Below are positions 35,030-42,820 of a DNA stretch of 64,000 nt, piece after piece; position 1 is the first letter of the stretch; each line of letters opens with the position of its first letter. Made by a program: the position numbers and the translations under genes. The notes under the pieces are model-generated. The model was not told where the DNA came from, made no database searches, and saw only the letters and a program-made list of their open reading frames with translations. Origin of the DNA: Lysobacteraceae bacterium (GTDB lineage Bacteria > Pseudomonadota > Gammaproteobacteria > Xanthomonadales > Xanthomonadaceae); assembly GCA_023954075.1 (NCBI GenBank), contig JAMLIV010000011.1:1-64000 (forward strand), given 5' to 3'.

Positions 35030-35749
35030 GTGAAGATGCAGACGCCGCCGGAGATTCCGATCCGCCTGTTCCTGACGCAGCCGCACGAGTGCGGCTACTA
35101 CCCGGAACGGCAGGCGCGCAGCCTGGTGCTCGATCCGGCGTCTCCGCATCTGGCGCACGCCTATCCGAACGCGATCAACCTGGGCTTTCGCCGCTCCAGC
35201 CACCAGATCTACCGCCCCCACTGCGCCGGCTGCAACGCCTGCACGCCAACGCGCATCGTGGTGGAGCGCTTCCGTCCCGACCGCAGCCAGCGGCGCTGCG
35301 CGGCGCGCAATGCCGACCTCGACGTTCACGTCGCGCCGGCCGCCTTCAGCGAGGAGCGCTTCGCGCTCTACGTGCGCTATCTCGCCGCGCGCCACGGTGA
35401 CAGCCCGATGGCCAACCCCGCGCGCGAGGACTTCGAGAGCTTCCTGGTGGGAAGCTGGAACCGGACGATCTTCATCGAGCTGCGCGAGGCCGCACGGCTG
35501 GTGGCGGTGGCGGTGACCGATGTGCTGCCGCAGGGCTGTTCGGCGATGTACACCTTCTTCGATCCCGAGCTGGCTGCCCGCGGCCTGGGCACCTGCGCCA
35601 TCCTGCAGCAGATCGCGTTTGCCGCGCGCAGCGGGCTGCCCTTCGTCTATCTCGGCTACTGGATCGACGGGCATCCGAAGATGGACTACAAGCGCCGCTT
35701 CGCCGCCATGCAGGTGCTGCGCAACGGAAGCTGGCAGGATCTTGCGTGA
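35030..35749 (+). CDS. bpt: Arginyl/leucyl-tRNA--protein transferase (Bpt/Ate)
   Basis: 239 aa. Transfers leucine (Bpt) or arginine (Ate) from tRNA to the N-terminus of proteins for ClpS/ClpAP degradation. Motifs are CGYYPERQARSLVLDP, the Cys-rich HCAGCNACTPTRI, and the C-terminal GYWIDGHPKMDYKRRF. I choose GTG 35030 (AAGGAT nine bases before); ATG 35036 is two codons in. The stop overlaps tilS as GTGA. Bpt is the likelier activity in gammaproteobacteria, but sequence alone does not decide. Confidence 0.88.
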   Translation: MKMQTPPEIPIRLFLTQPHECGYYPERQARSLVLDPASPHLAHAYPNAINLGFRRSSHQIYRPHCAGCNACTPTRIVVERFRPDRSQRRCAARNADLDVHVAPAAFSEERFALYVRYLAARHGDSPMANPAREDFESFLVGSWNRTIFIELREAARLVAVAVTDVLPQGCSAMYTFFDPELAARGLGTCAILQQIAFAARSGLPFVYLGYWIDGHPKMDYKRRFAAMQVLRNGSWQDLA

Positions 35750-37047
35750 GCGCGTTCGAGCACACCCTGGCGCTGCGGCTCGCCGCGCTGCCGGCAGGGA
35801 ACCTGTGGGTCGGCTTCAGCGGCGGGCTGGATTCCACCGTGCTGCTGCACGCCCTGGCGCGCATCCCCGCCGCGCGCGCGCGCGGCCTGACCGCGCTGCA
35901 CGTCGATCACGACAGCTCGGCGCTTTCGGCGCAGTGGGTCGCGCATTGCCGCGAAGCCGCCGCCCGGCTCGGCGTGGCGTTCGCCACCCGGCGTCCGGTG
36001 ATCGAAGGAATCGATGCGCTCGGACTGGAAGCGGCCTGGCGGCGCGCGCGCCACGCTGTGTTTTCAGAGCTGCTGCCTTCGCCCGGCGTGCTGGCGCTGG
36101 CGCATCACCGCGACGACCAGGCGGAAACCCTGCTGCTGCGCCTCCTGCACGGGGCCGGCAGCGAAGGGCTGGCCGGAATGCGCGCACTGCGACCGCTGCG
36201 CTCGGGTGAAAGCGTGCGCTGGCTGTGGCGGCCGCTGCTCGATATTCCGCGCGCGGTGCTGGAGGCATATGCCCGCGACCGCGGCCTGTCTTTCGTGGAC
36301 GATCCCGCCAACGCCGACCCGCGCCACGCGCGCACCCGCCTGCGCGCGGCGGTGCTGCCTGCGCTGCGCAGCGCGTTTCCCGATGTGGACGCCCGCATCG
36401 CGGATGCGGCGGCTCGGCTGCGCGCCGAATCCGATGCGCTTGACGACGCGGCGCGCGCCCTGCTCGATGAGGCGCTGGATACGCACGATGCCAGCCTCGC
36501 CTGCGCGCCGCTGCGCGCGGCCCCGGCCGCGACCCTGCGACGCGGCGTCGGGCGCTGGCTCGACGACCTCGGCCTGCCGCGCCCGCCGCCCGGCGTCTGG
36601 AGCACAGTGCGCGACGAGCTGATCGATGCGCGCCCGGACGCGGCTCCCGAACTGCGCTGGCGCGGTGCCCGCGTGCGCCGCCATCGCGATCGCCTGCACG
36701 CCGATCCGGGCAACGGCCAGCGCGTGCCGGAAGCGGTGGCCTGGCAGGGCACGGCACCGCTGGCCTGGGCGGGTCAAACACTCGCGTTCGATCCGCCGCT
36801 GCGCGAGCCGCACGCCTTTGTCGTGCGCCCGCGCGTCGGCGGAGAAACGATCCTGCAGCGCGGCCATCATCGAAGCGTCAAGAAACTGCTGCACGCTTGC
36901 GGCCTGCCGGGCTGGGAGCGCGCGCGGCTGCCGCTGGTGTTCGATGACGCGGGCGCGCTGTGCGCGGTGGGCGCAGGCTGGCTGTCCGACGATTTCGCGC
37001 ATTGGGCGCAGGCGCGCGGCGTGAGGCTTTGCCTTTCGCCCGGCTGA
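35746..37047 (+). CDS. tilS: tRNA(Ile)-lysidine synthetase
   Basis: 433 aa. Modifies C34 of the CAU-anticodon tRNA-Ile to lysidine so it reads AUA. The PP-loop ATPase motif SGGLDS is at 25-30, followed by LHVDHD. The conserved LAHHRDDQAETLLLRLLHGA is present, and the C-terminal TilS domain (RPRVGGETILQRGHHRSVKK) is complete. GTG start overlaps the bpt stop. Confidence 0.94.
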   Translation: MSAFEHTLALRLAALPAGNLWVGFSGGLDSTVLLHALARIPAARARGLTALHVDHDSSALSAQWVAHCREAAARLGVAFATRRPVIEGIDALGLEAAWRRARHAVFSELLPSPGVLALAHHRDDQAETLLLRLLHGAGSEGLAGMRALRPLRSGESVRWLWRPLLDIPRAVLEAYARDRGLSFVDDPANADPRHARTRLRAAVLPALRSAFPDVDARIADAAARLRAESDALDDAARALLDEALDTHDASLACAPLRAAPAATLRRGVGRWLDDLGLPRPPPGVWSTVRDELIDARPDAAPELRWRGARVRRHRDRLHADPGNGQRVPEAVAWQGTAPLAWAGQTLAFDPPLREPHAFVVRPRVGGETILQRGHHRSVKKLLHACGLPGWERARLPLVFDDAGALCAVGAGWLSDDFAHWAQARGVRLCLSPG

Positions 37048-37168
37048 GCGAGGCTGGCAGCGACCGTCCCTCGCACGCGGGGCCATGCGTCGGGCGATGT
37101 GAACCCGCACCCGGTACGATCCTGTCCGGATTGACCCTCCCGATACCCTGTCGCACACTTCCGCCGCC

Positions 37169-37432
37169 ATGCCGAAAACCCCAGAAAACCCGGAACCGAA
37201 CGCCCCCAACGCCGTGGCGCAGTTCGAACAGTCGCTCGACGAGCTGGAGTCGCTGGTGCAGCGCATGGAGAAGGGCGACCTCTCGCTCGACGAATCGCTC
37301 GCCGCCTACGAACGCGGCGTCGGCCTTTACCGCCGCTGCCAGACCGCGCTGGAACAGGCCGAACTGCGCGTGCGCCTGCTCACCGATCCGCTCGACCCGG
37401 ACAGCGCCGAGCCGTTCGATGTCCCCGAGTGA
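37169..37432 (+). CDS. xseB: Exodeoxyribonuclease VII small subunit
   Basis: 87 aa. The core [20 protein letters not shown] followed by [20 protein letters not shown] is the standard XseB helical region. Works with XseA (not in the window). An extra Pro/Asn/Glu-rich N-terminus precedes the core. It overlaps the start of ispA by 14 bp, the usual xseB-ispA pairing. Confidence 0.93.
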   Translation: MPKTPENPEPNAPNAVAQFEQSLDELESLVQRMEKGDLSLDESLAAYERGVGLYRRCQTALEQAELRVRLLTDPLDPDSAEPFDVPE

Positions 37433-38306
37433 GTCGCCGGCGCGCTGGCACCGCTGGGCGCAACGCTGCGAGAATCTCCTTGCCGATGCGCTGCGGGCGC
37501 GCGGAAATGTCGATGCGCGCCTCGCGCAGGCCATGGCCTACGCCGCGCTTGGCGGCGGCAAGCGGATGCGCCCGCTGCTGGTGTACGCCACCGGCACCGC
37601 GCTGGGCGCGGACGAATCCGTGCTGGACGCTCCCGCTGCCGCGATCGAGTTGATCCACGCCTATTCGCTGGTGCACGACGACCTGCCGGCGATGGACGAC
37701 GACCGCCTGCGGCGCGGCAGACCCACCGTGCACGTCGCCTTCGACGAGGCCAGCGCGATCCTCGCCGGCGACGGCCTGCTGACGCTCGCCTTCGAGCTGC
37801 TCGCCGACGCGCCCACCGCTCCGACCACGGCGCTGGCGATGGTACGCACGCTGGCAAAAGCGGCGGGAATGCAGGGCATGGTCGCAGGCCAGGCCATCGA
37901 CCTGGCCTCGGTCGGAACCGCACTCGACGCCGACGCGCTGCGCCGCATGCACGGGGCCAAGACCGGCGCGCTGATCCGCGCGGCCGTCGCGCTGGGTGCG
38001 CTGGCCGCCGATGCCGATGCCGCCGCGCGCGCCGCGCTGGACGACTTCGCCGACGCGCTCGGCCTGGCCTTCCAGATCCGCGACGACATCCTCGATGTGG
38101 AAGGCGATCCGGCGCTGACCGGCAAGACCGCCGGCAAGGATGCCGCCAGCGACAAGCCGACCTATCCGGCCATCCTGGGTCTGGACGCCTCGCGCGCGCT
38201 GCTGGCGCAGCTGGCGCAGCGCATGGACGGCGCGCTGGCGACGCTGGCATGCGACACCGCGGAACTGGCGGCGCTGGCGCGGTTTGCGGCCGCGCGCGGG
38301 CACTGA
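37419..38306 (+). CDS. ispA: Farnesyl diphosphate synthase (polyprenyl synthetase)
   Basis: 295 aa. First aspartate-rich motif [11 protein letters not shown] with RRGRPT; second motif [17 protein letters not shown] binds diphosphate. Makes geranyl and farnesyl diphosphate. ATG 37419 lies inside xseB, so the two are coupled. The dxs gene that often follows is absent; the next gene is convergent. Confidence 0.94.
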   Translation: MSPSESPARWHRWAQRCENLLADALRARGNVDARLAQAMAYAALGGGKRMRPLLVYATGTALGADESVLDAPAAAIELIHAYSLVHDDLPAMDDDRLRRGRPTVHVAFDEASAILAGDGLLTLAFELLADAPTAPTTALAMVRTLAKAAGMQGMVAGQAIDLASVGTALDADALRRMHGAKTGALIRAAVALGALAADADAAARAALDDFADALGLAFQIRDDILDVEGDPALTGKTAGKDAASDKPTYPAILGLDASRALLAQLAQRMDGALATLACDTAELAALARFAAARGH

Positions 38307-38313
38307 CGACCGC

Positions 38314-38343
38314 CGCGGGGTCGCGGCCGCGAACGTCCCCGCG
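38314..38343. terminator. Hairpin between convergent ispA and the aminotransferase gene
   Basis: CGCGGGG (38314-38320) pairs with CCCCGCG (38337-38343); an inner CGCGGCCGCG can fold on itself. It sits in the 45-bp gap of two convergent genes. No clear T-tract. Confidence 0.5.
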
Positions 38344-38351
38344 TTCGACAG

Positions 38352-39677
38352 CTAGCCGACCGGCAGCGCGCCCAGTACCCCGTCCAGCTTCTCCAGGAAC
38401 TCCTCCGCGTTGGCGCGGCTGAAAACGATGGGCGGCTTGATCTTGAGCACGTTGTCATCCGGGCCATCGGTGGACAGGAGGACGTGACGGGCCTTCATCG
38501 CCTCCACCACGACGCGGGCGCGGGCCGGATCGGGGCTGCGTGCGGCGGCATCGGAAACAAACTCGGCACCGATGAAGAGCCCGCGCCCGCGCACGTCGCC
38601 GATGCCCGGGTGCCGCGCCTGGATTTCACGCAGGCCGGCCGTCAGGAACTCACCGACGCGGACGGCGTTGTCCATCAGGTTTTCCTCTTCGATCACGTCG
38701 AGCACGGCCAGGCCGATGGCGCAGGACACGGGATTTCCGCCGAAGGTGTTGAAGTACTCCATGCCGGTGACGAAGCTGGTGGCAACCTCGGGCGTGGTGA
38801 CCACCGCGCCCATCGGGTGGCCGTTGCCGATGGGTTTCCCCAAGGTGAGGATGTCGGGCACGACACCCTGTTGCTCGAAGGCCCACATCGCATCGCCGAC
38901 GCGGCCGAAGCCCACCTGCACCTCGTCGGAAAGGCACAGGCCGCCGGCGGCGCGCACCTGCGCGAAGGCTTGCCGTAGATAGCCGTCGGGCAGGATGACC
39001 TGACCGCCGCAGCCGAGCAGGGATTCGCAATAGAACGCGGCGGGCCGATGGCCGCGCGCGCGCAGCTCGTCGATGGCCCCCGCGAGCATCCGTCCGTAGC
39101 GCGGGCCGGCGTCGGCGGCATCGCGAACCGCGCCGCGGTACGCATCGGGCATCGGCACCACGGCGACGTGATCCGCCTGCCCTTCCCCGCCGCGGCCGTT
39201 GAACTTGTACGGGCTCAGTTCGACCATCGAGGGCGAATGGCCGTGGTAGGCGTGGTCCACCACGATCGTCCCGCGCGCGCCGGTGTGGGCGCGCGCGAGG
39301 CGCAGGGCAAGGTCGTTGGCCTCGGTGCCCGAGTTGGTGAGGAACACCACCGACAGCGGTGCCGGCAAGGTGGCCGTCAGGCGCAGCGCGTATTCCACCA
39401 GGGCGTCGTGCAGGTAGCGGGTGTTGGTATTGAGCTGCGCCATCTGCTCGGCCCCGGCGCGCACCACGCGCGGGTGGCAGTGGCCGACGTGGCAGACGTT
39501 GTTGACCATGTCGAGATAGCCCTGGCCCTGCGCGTCGTACAGCCAGACACCCTCGCCGCGCACGATCTTCAGCGGCTCGCGATAGGCCACGCTGAGCGTG
39601 GGATTCAGATGCGCACGGCGCAGGCGCAGAAGCTCCTCGCGGCTGCGTTCGGGAACGGCGTGGCGCGTGTCAGTCAC
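38352..39677 (-). CDS. Class III PLP enzyme, AGXT2L/phospho-lyase type
   Basis: 441 aa. PLP lysine K281 in LTLGKPIGNGHPMGAV and Asp251 in SDEVQVGFGR place it in class III aminotransferases. VNNVCHVGHCHPRVV and the YFNTFGGNPVSCAIGLAVL stretch are typical of the AGXT2L subgroup, whose human members are phospho-lyases acting on phosphoethanolamine and 5-phosphohydroxylysine. The start is GTG 39677, overlapping the kinase gene by 8 bp. Given its neighbour I infer a phospho-lyase rather than a transaminase, but a beta-alanine- or alanine:glyoxylate-type activity cannot be excluded. Confidence 0.8.
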   Translation of the reverse strand: MTDTRHAVPERSREELLRLRRAHLNPTLSVAYREPLKIVRGEGVWLYDAQGQGYLDMVNNVCHVGHCHPRVVRAGAEQMAQLNTNTRYLHDALVEYALRLTATLPAPLSVVFLTNSGTEANDLALRLARAHTGARGTIVVDHAYHGHSPSMVELSPYKFNGRGGEGQADHVAVVPMPDAYRGAVRDAADAGPRYGRMLAGAIDELRARGHRPAAFYCESLLGCGGQVILPDGYLRQAFAQVRAAGGLCLSDEVQVGFGRVGDAMWAFEQQGVVPDILTLGKPIGNGHPMGAVVTTPEVATSFVTGMEYFNTFGGNPVSCAIGLAVLDVIEEENLMDNAVRVGEFLTAGLREIQARHPGIGDVRGRGLFIGAEFVSDAAARSPDPARARVVVEAMKARHVLLSTDGPDDNVLKIKPPIVFSRANAEEFLEKLDGVLGALPVG

Positions 39678-40692
39678 GGGCGGATTCCAGGAAGGGTTCG
39701 ACCAGGGTGGTGCCGTCCACGTCGGACAGCCGCTGCAGCAGTCGGCGCACGCCGGCCTGCGAGACGAAGGCGAAGTCATTGCCGGGCTGCTCGCGCGCGG
39801 CGCGCGTGGCCATCAGGATGCTCTGGCACAGGCGCGCGAGGATGAACGCATGCAGCGCCGCCAGCTCGCGCCGCAGCAGCAGCTGTTCGGCCAGATAGCC
39901 AGCCACGATGCGCCGCGCGCAGGCGAGCGGGTCGTCCTCGTACTGCAGCGCATAGGCGCAGGCGATGGCGAGATCGGCGAGGCGGAAGCTGGTGCAGGTG
40001 TCGCCGAAGTCGATGATGGCGCTGACGCGCGGGGTGTCGCCGGCGGCATCGACGATCACGTTGCGGTCGTTGGCATCGTTGTGCAGCACCTGGATCGGGA
40101 GGCTCACACGCCACGCCGGGATCTGCGGGCAAAAGGCTTCGGCGTGCCGGCGTACAAGGGCGCGCAGTTCGGCGTCGGCGAGGTGTTCGAGCTCCCTCAG
40201 CGCCTCCGACAGGCGCATCAGATTCCAGTCGTGCTCGCGCGCGGCGGCCGGATGGGTGAATCCGGCCAGCCCGCGGGTGAGTCGGCCTACCGCCCGACCG
40301 AGGCTGTCGTGCAGCGCGGCGCGCCGACGGGAACCCAGCGTACCGATCACCTCGGCATAGGTTTCGCCCGGCACGAAATCGAGCAGGCGCACCAGGCGTG
40401 TTTCGCCCGCGACCGGCAGGGCCAGCAGGTACGCGCCGTCGCGCGCCGGATGCACCCGCGGACAACCAAGCGCCGGCTCGCGCGCCGCCAGCGCCAGCAT
40501 CGCCTGGTTTTCCAGATCGATGTCCGCGAACGACCATGACGGATGCGCAAGCTTGAGCACGAAGCGCGCTCCGTCCTCGCCGCGCAGCAGGAAGTTGCGG
40601 TCCGAGTGCGAGGGCAAGGCGCGCGCCCGCGCGCGCAGACCCCAGTGCTGCTGGGCGATTGCTTCGGCGGTGGCTTCGGTCAGCGCATCCAT
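39670..40692 (-). CDS. APH-family small-molecule kinase (hydroxylysine-kinase-like)
   Basis: 340 aa phosphotransferase of the aminoglycoside/choline kinase fold. Lys47 in FVLKLAHPSW, the catalytic loop LHNDANDRN (Asp206, Asn211) and metal-binding DFGDT (Asp228) are all present. The family includes the mammalian hydroxylysine kinase (AGPHD1). It starts at MDALTEATAEAIAQQ (ATG 40692). It is translationally coupled to the PLP enzyme, which would remove the phosphate it adds. The 286 bp upstream show nothing identifiable. Confidence 0.8.
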   Translation of the reverse strand: MDALTEATAEAIAQQHWGLRARARALPSHSDRNFLLRGEDGARFVLKLAHPSWSFADIDLENQAMLALAAREPALGCPRVHPARDGAYLLALPVAGETRLVRLLDFVPGETYAEVIGTLGSRRRAALHDSLGRAVGRLTRGLAGFTHPAAAREHDWNLMRLSEALRELEHLADAELRALVRRHAEAFCPQIPAWRVSLPIQVLHNDANDRNVIVDAAGDTPRVSAIIDFGDTCTSFRLADLAIACAYALQYEDDPLACARRIVAGYLAEQLLLRRELAALHAFILARLCQSILMATRAAREQPGNDFAFVSQAGVRRLLQRLSDVDGTTLVEPFLESARD

Positions 40693-40978
40693 CGCGGCCA
40701 GTCCAAGGGTGCGACAGGATAGCGCCACCGCCCGCGGATTCATCCACCCAGGGCAGCATCCACCACGCCGAATCCTCCCGTGCGCCCGCGCTCCCGATCT
40801 TTCCGGCCGCATCGCCCTGCGCCGCGCAATGCAGCGCGGCCAGCAGGATGAAACCGCCGTCAGCCACGCCCTGCACACGTGCAATCCACCGATCGAATCG
40901 CCCGTGACAGCGAGGCATCAGCGACGCCATATGTCGCATGGTTCCGGATACTGGCCTCGCCTGCCGAGGAGTGAAGCC

Positions 40979-41690
40979 ATGCAACACCGCATCCGTCGCC
41001 ACCAATGCCATCCCATCGAAAACGAACTCGATACCGTGCGCGAAGCGCCGGTGTTCCAGACCCTGCCGCTGAGCTCGGGCATCGAGCGCCTGGCCGCGCT
41101 GTACGCGCTGCGGATGATCGAAGGCGCGCGCCTGCAGTCGAAACTGTACGCCCAACGGGTACGGCACCACGACTTCGATGTGCTGAACCTGACCGGGCTG
41201 GCGCTGAAGGATCATCGCCCCGACGGCATGACCCTGGGCGAAGTGCCGGTGGAAGGGGAAAAGCGCGAACCGGTATCCGGACCGGAACGATTCCGCGCGT
41301 TTTCGCTGGCACAGGCGCTGCTGGCACGCGAACCCGGCCAGCTGCTGCTGTTTGACGAGGTCGAAGACGTGTTCGGCAACGGATTCTCTTCGTTCCTGCG
41401 CGAACTGTTCGGCCGCGGCCGCAATGCCCCGACCACCAAGGGCTGGATCAACGAAACCCTGGAAACCAACCCCGTGCCGACGCTCTGGGTCTGCAACGAC
41501 ATCACTGCGATGGACCCGGCCTATCTGCGCCGCTTCGGCCTGGTGGCCGAATTCCGCGCCCCGACCGAGCGCGTGCGCCGCCGCATCGTGCAGCGCTGCT
41601 TTCCCGAAGGCACGCTTTCACGCGATGGCATCCAGGCGCTGACCGCGATGGAATCGCTCCACTTGGCGGTGAAGTGGCTCAGATCAGGTC
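40979..41690 (+). pseudogene. AAA+ ATPase remnant
   Basis: ATG 40979 has a good GAGGAG site. Residues 1-80 look like a normal protein N-terminus. After GEKREPVSGPERFRAFSLAQ come Walker B (LLLFDEVEDVFG), an FLRELFGRGRNAP stretch, sensor 1 (PTLWVCNDITAMDPAYLRRF) and a short lid start (RVRRRIVQRCF). Walker A, which should precede Walker B by about 50-60 residues, is missing, so an internal piece is lost. Homology-like sequence fades at about 41640-41690 and the frame then runs out of phase over trmD sequence. I regard it as a decayed gene. Confidence 0.65.
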
Positions 41691-41732
41691 GCCTGAGCCT
41701 CCCCACAACCGGGTGTTGCGAATCAGAGTTGA

Positions 41733-42110
41733 ATCCGCCACCTCGGCGACTATGTGTTCTCCGGTGGCGAACTGGCGGCCGCCGTGGTCGTGGATGCGGT
41801 GGGCAGGGTGCAGCAGGGCGCGCTCAGCGAGGAGGCCAGCACGGCACAGGACTCCTTCGAGGACGGCCTGCTCGACCGCCCGCACTACACCTGCCCGGAA
41901 ATCGACGCGGAAGACGACGCGGTGCCGCCCGTCCTGCTGTCCGGCGACCACACCGCGATCGCACGTTGGCACCGCCAGAAGTCCCTTGCCCGGACCTGGT
42001 TGCGCCGCCCCGATCTACTGGCGCGGCGGATGGCGTTGTCGCGCGAGGATCGCCTCCTGCTGGAAGAGTTTCGGCGGGAATGGCTCGCCCAGCAGGTGCC
42101 AGCCGACTGA
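41733..42110 (+). pseudogene. trmD: 3' fragment of tRNA (guanine-N1)-methyltransferase trmD
   Basis: From 41733 the frame reads [20 protein letters not shown], then [19 protein letters not shown] and [20 protein letters not shown], ending in [15 protein letters not shown]: the C-terminal half of TrmD (about 250 aa in full). The SAM-binding N-terminal half is absent, and a stop codon (TGA, 41730-41732) directly precedes it in frame. A GTG at 41754 could start a 118-aa peptide, but it would lack the cofactor site. TrmD is essential, so an intact copy should exist elsewhere in the genome. Confidence 0.82.
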
Positions 42111-42152
42111 GCCGGTGCCCTCTATACTGGGGTTTCAAGACGGAGGGAGGTC

Positions 42153-42707
42153 ATGTCGTCGCATGACACGATCAGGCACGCCGAACCGATGGGCGACAAT
42201 GCCGGGTTGAACAATTTGTTCGAGACAACCTACGAACGGCTCAAGCGGCTTGCACACAGGCAACTGCTGTCCGGGCCCAATGCCACGCTGGATGCCACGG
42301 CGCTGGTACACGAGCTCTACCTGCGTATCGGACCGAGCGAGGGGTTGGAGTTCGAGCACGCCGCCCAGTTCTTTGCCTATGCGGCCCAGGCGATGCGACA
42401 CCTGCTCTGCGATCGCGCCCGTGCGCGCAAGAGCCAGCGTGCCGGAGGCGACTGGATACGGGTCACGCTGACCGCCAGCGATGATCGCCTGGTGCTGGAA
42501 AGCGCCGAACACATCCTGGCTCTGGATCGGGCCCTGCAGCGGCTTGCCGAAGAGGATGCGAGGGCAGCGCGCGTGGTCGAGCTGGCCTACTTCTGTGGTC
42601 TGACCCTGGAACAAGTTGCACGGGTCCTGCAGGTGACACGTCGTACGGTGGACCGCGATTGGCAATTTGCGCGGGCCTTCCTGCGGACGGAGGTGCCCGA
42701 AGGTTAA
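42153..42707 (+). CDS. ECF RNA polymerase sigma factor, TIGR02999-like
   Basis: 184 aa. Region 2 contains LVHELYLRIGPSEGLEFEHA and FFAYAAQAMRHLLCDRARAR; region 4 contains ELAYFCGLTLEQVARVLQVT followed by RRTVDRDWQFARAFL. This is the subfamily typical of Lysobacterales and Planctomycetes that is commonly next to Ser/Thr kinase genes and lacks a classical anti-sigma factor. ATG 42153 follows GGAGGGAGG. A TATACT at 42123-42128 may be a -10. The kinase gene follows after 113 bp. Confidence 0.9.
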   Translation: MSSHDTIRHAEPMGDNAGLNNLFETTYERLKRLAHRQLLSGPNATLDATALVHELYLRIGPSEGLEFEHAAQFFAYAAQAMRHLLCDRARARKSQRAGGDWIRVTLTASDDRLVLESAEHILALDRALQRLAEEDARAARVVELAYFCGLTLEQVARVLQVTRRTVDRDWQFARAFLRTEVPEG

Positions 42708-42820
42708 GGCGTTCGCAGCGTGATGTCGCAATTGGCCAGGTTCTGGCGTTGTTTCGGAAAGCGGGTCGCGCTCCATGCTGCCCGTATTCCAGCCCCTGCC
42801 CGTCCTGTGGAGCTCAGGCC

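Noticed and set aside
41754-42110. A 118-aa functional protein starting at GTG
   Set aside because: It is only the C-terminal half of TrmD without the SAM-binding part, and a TGA stop precedes the homologous region in frame.
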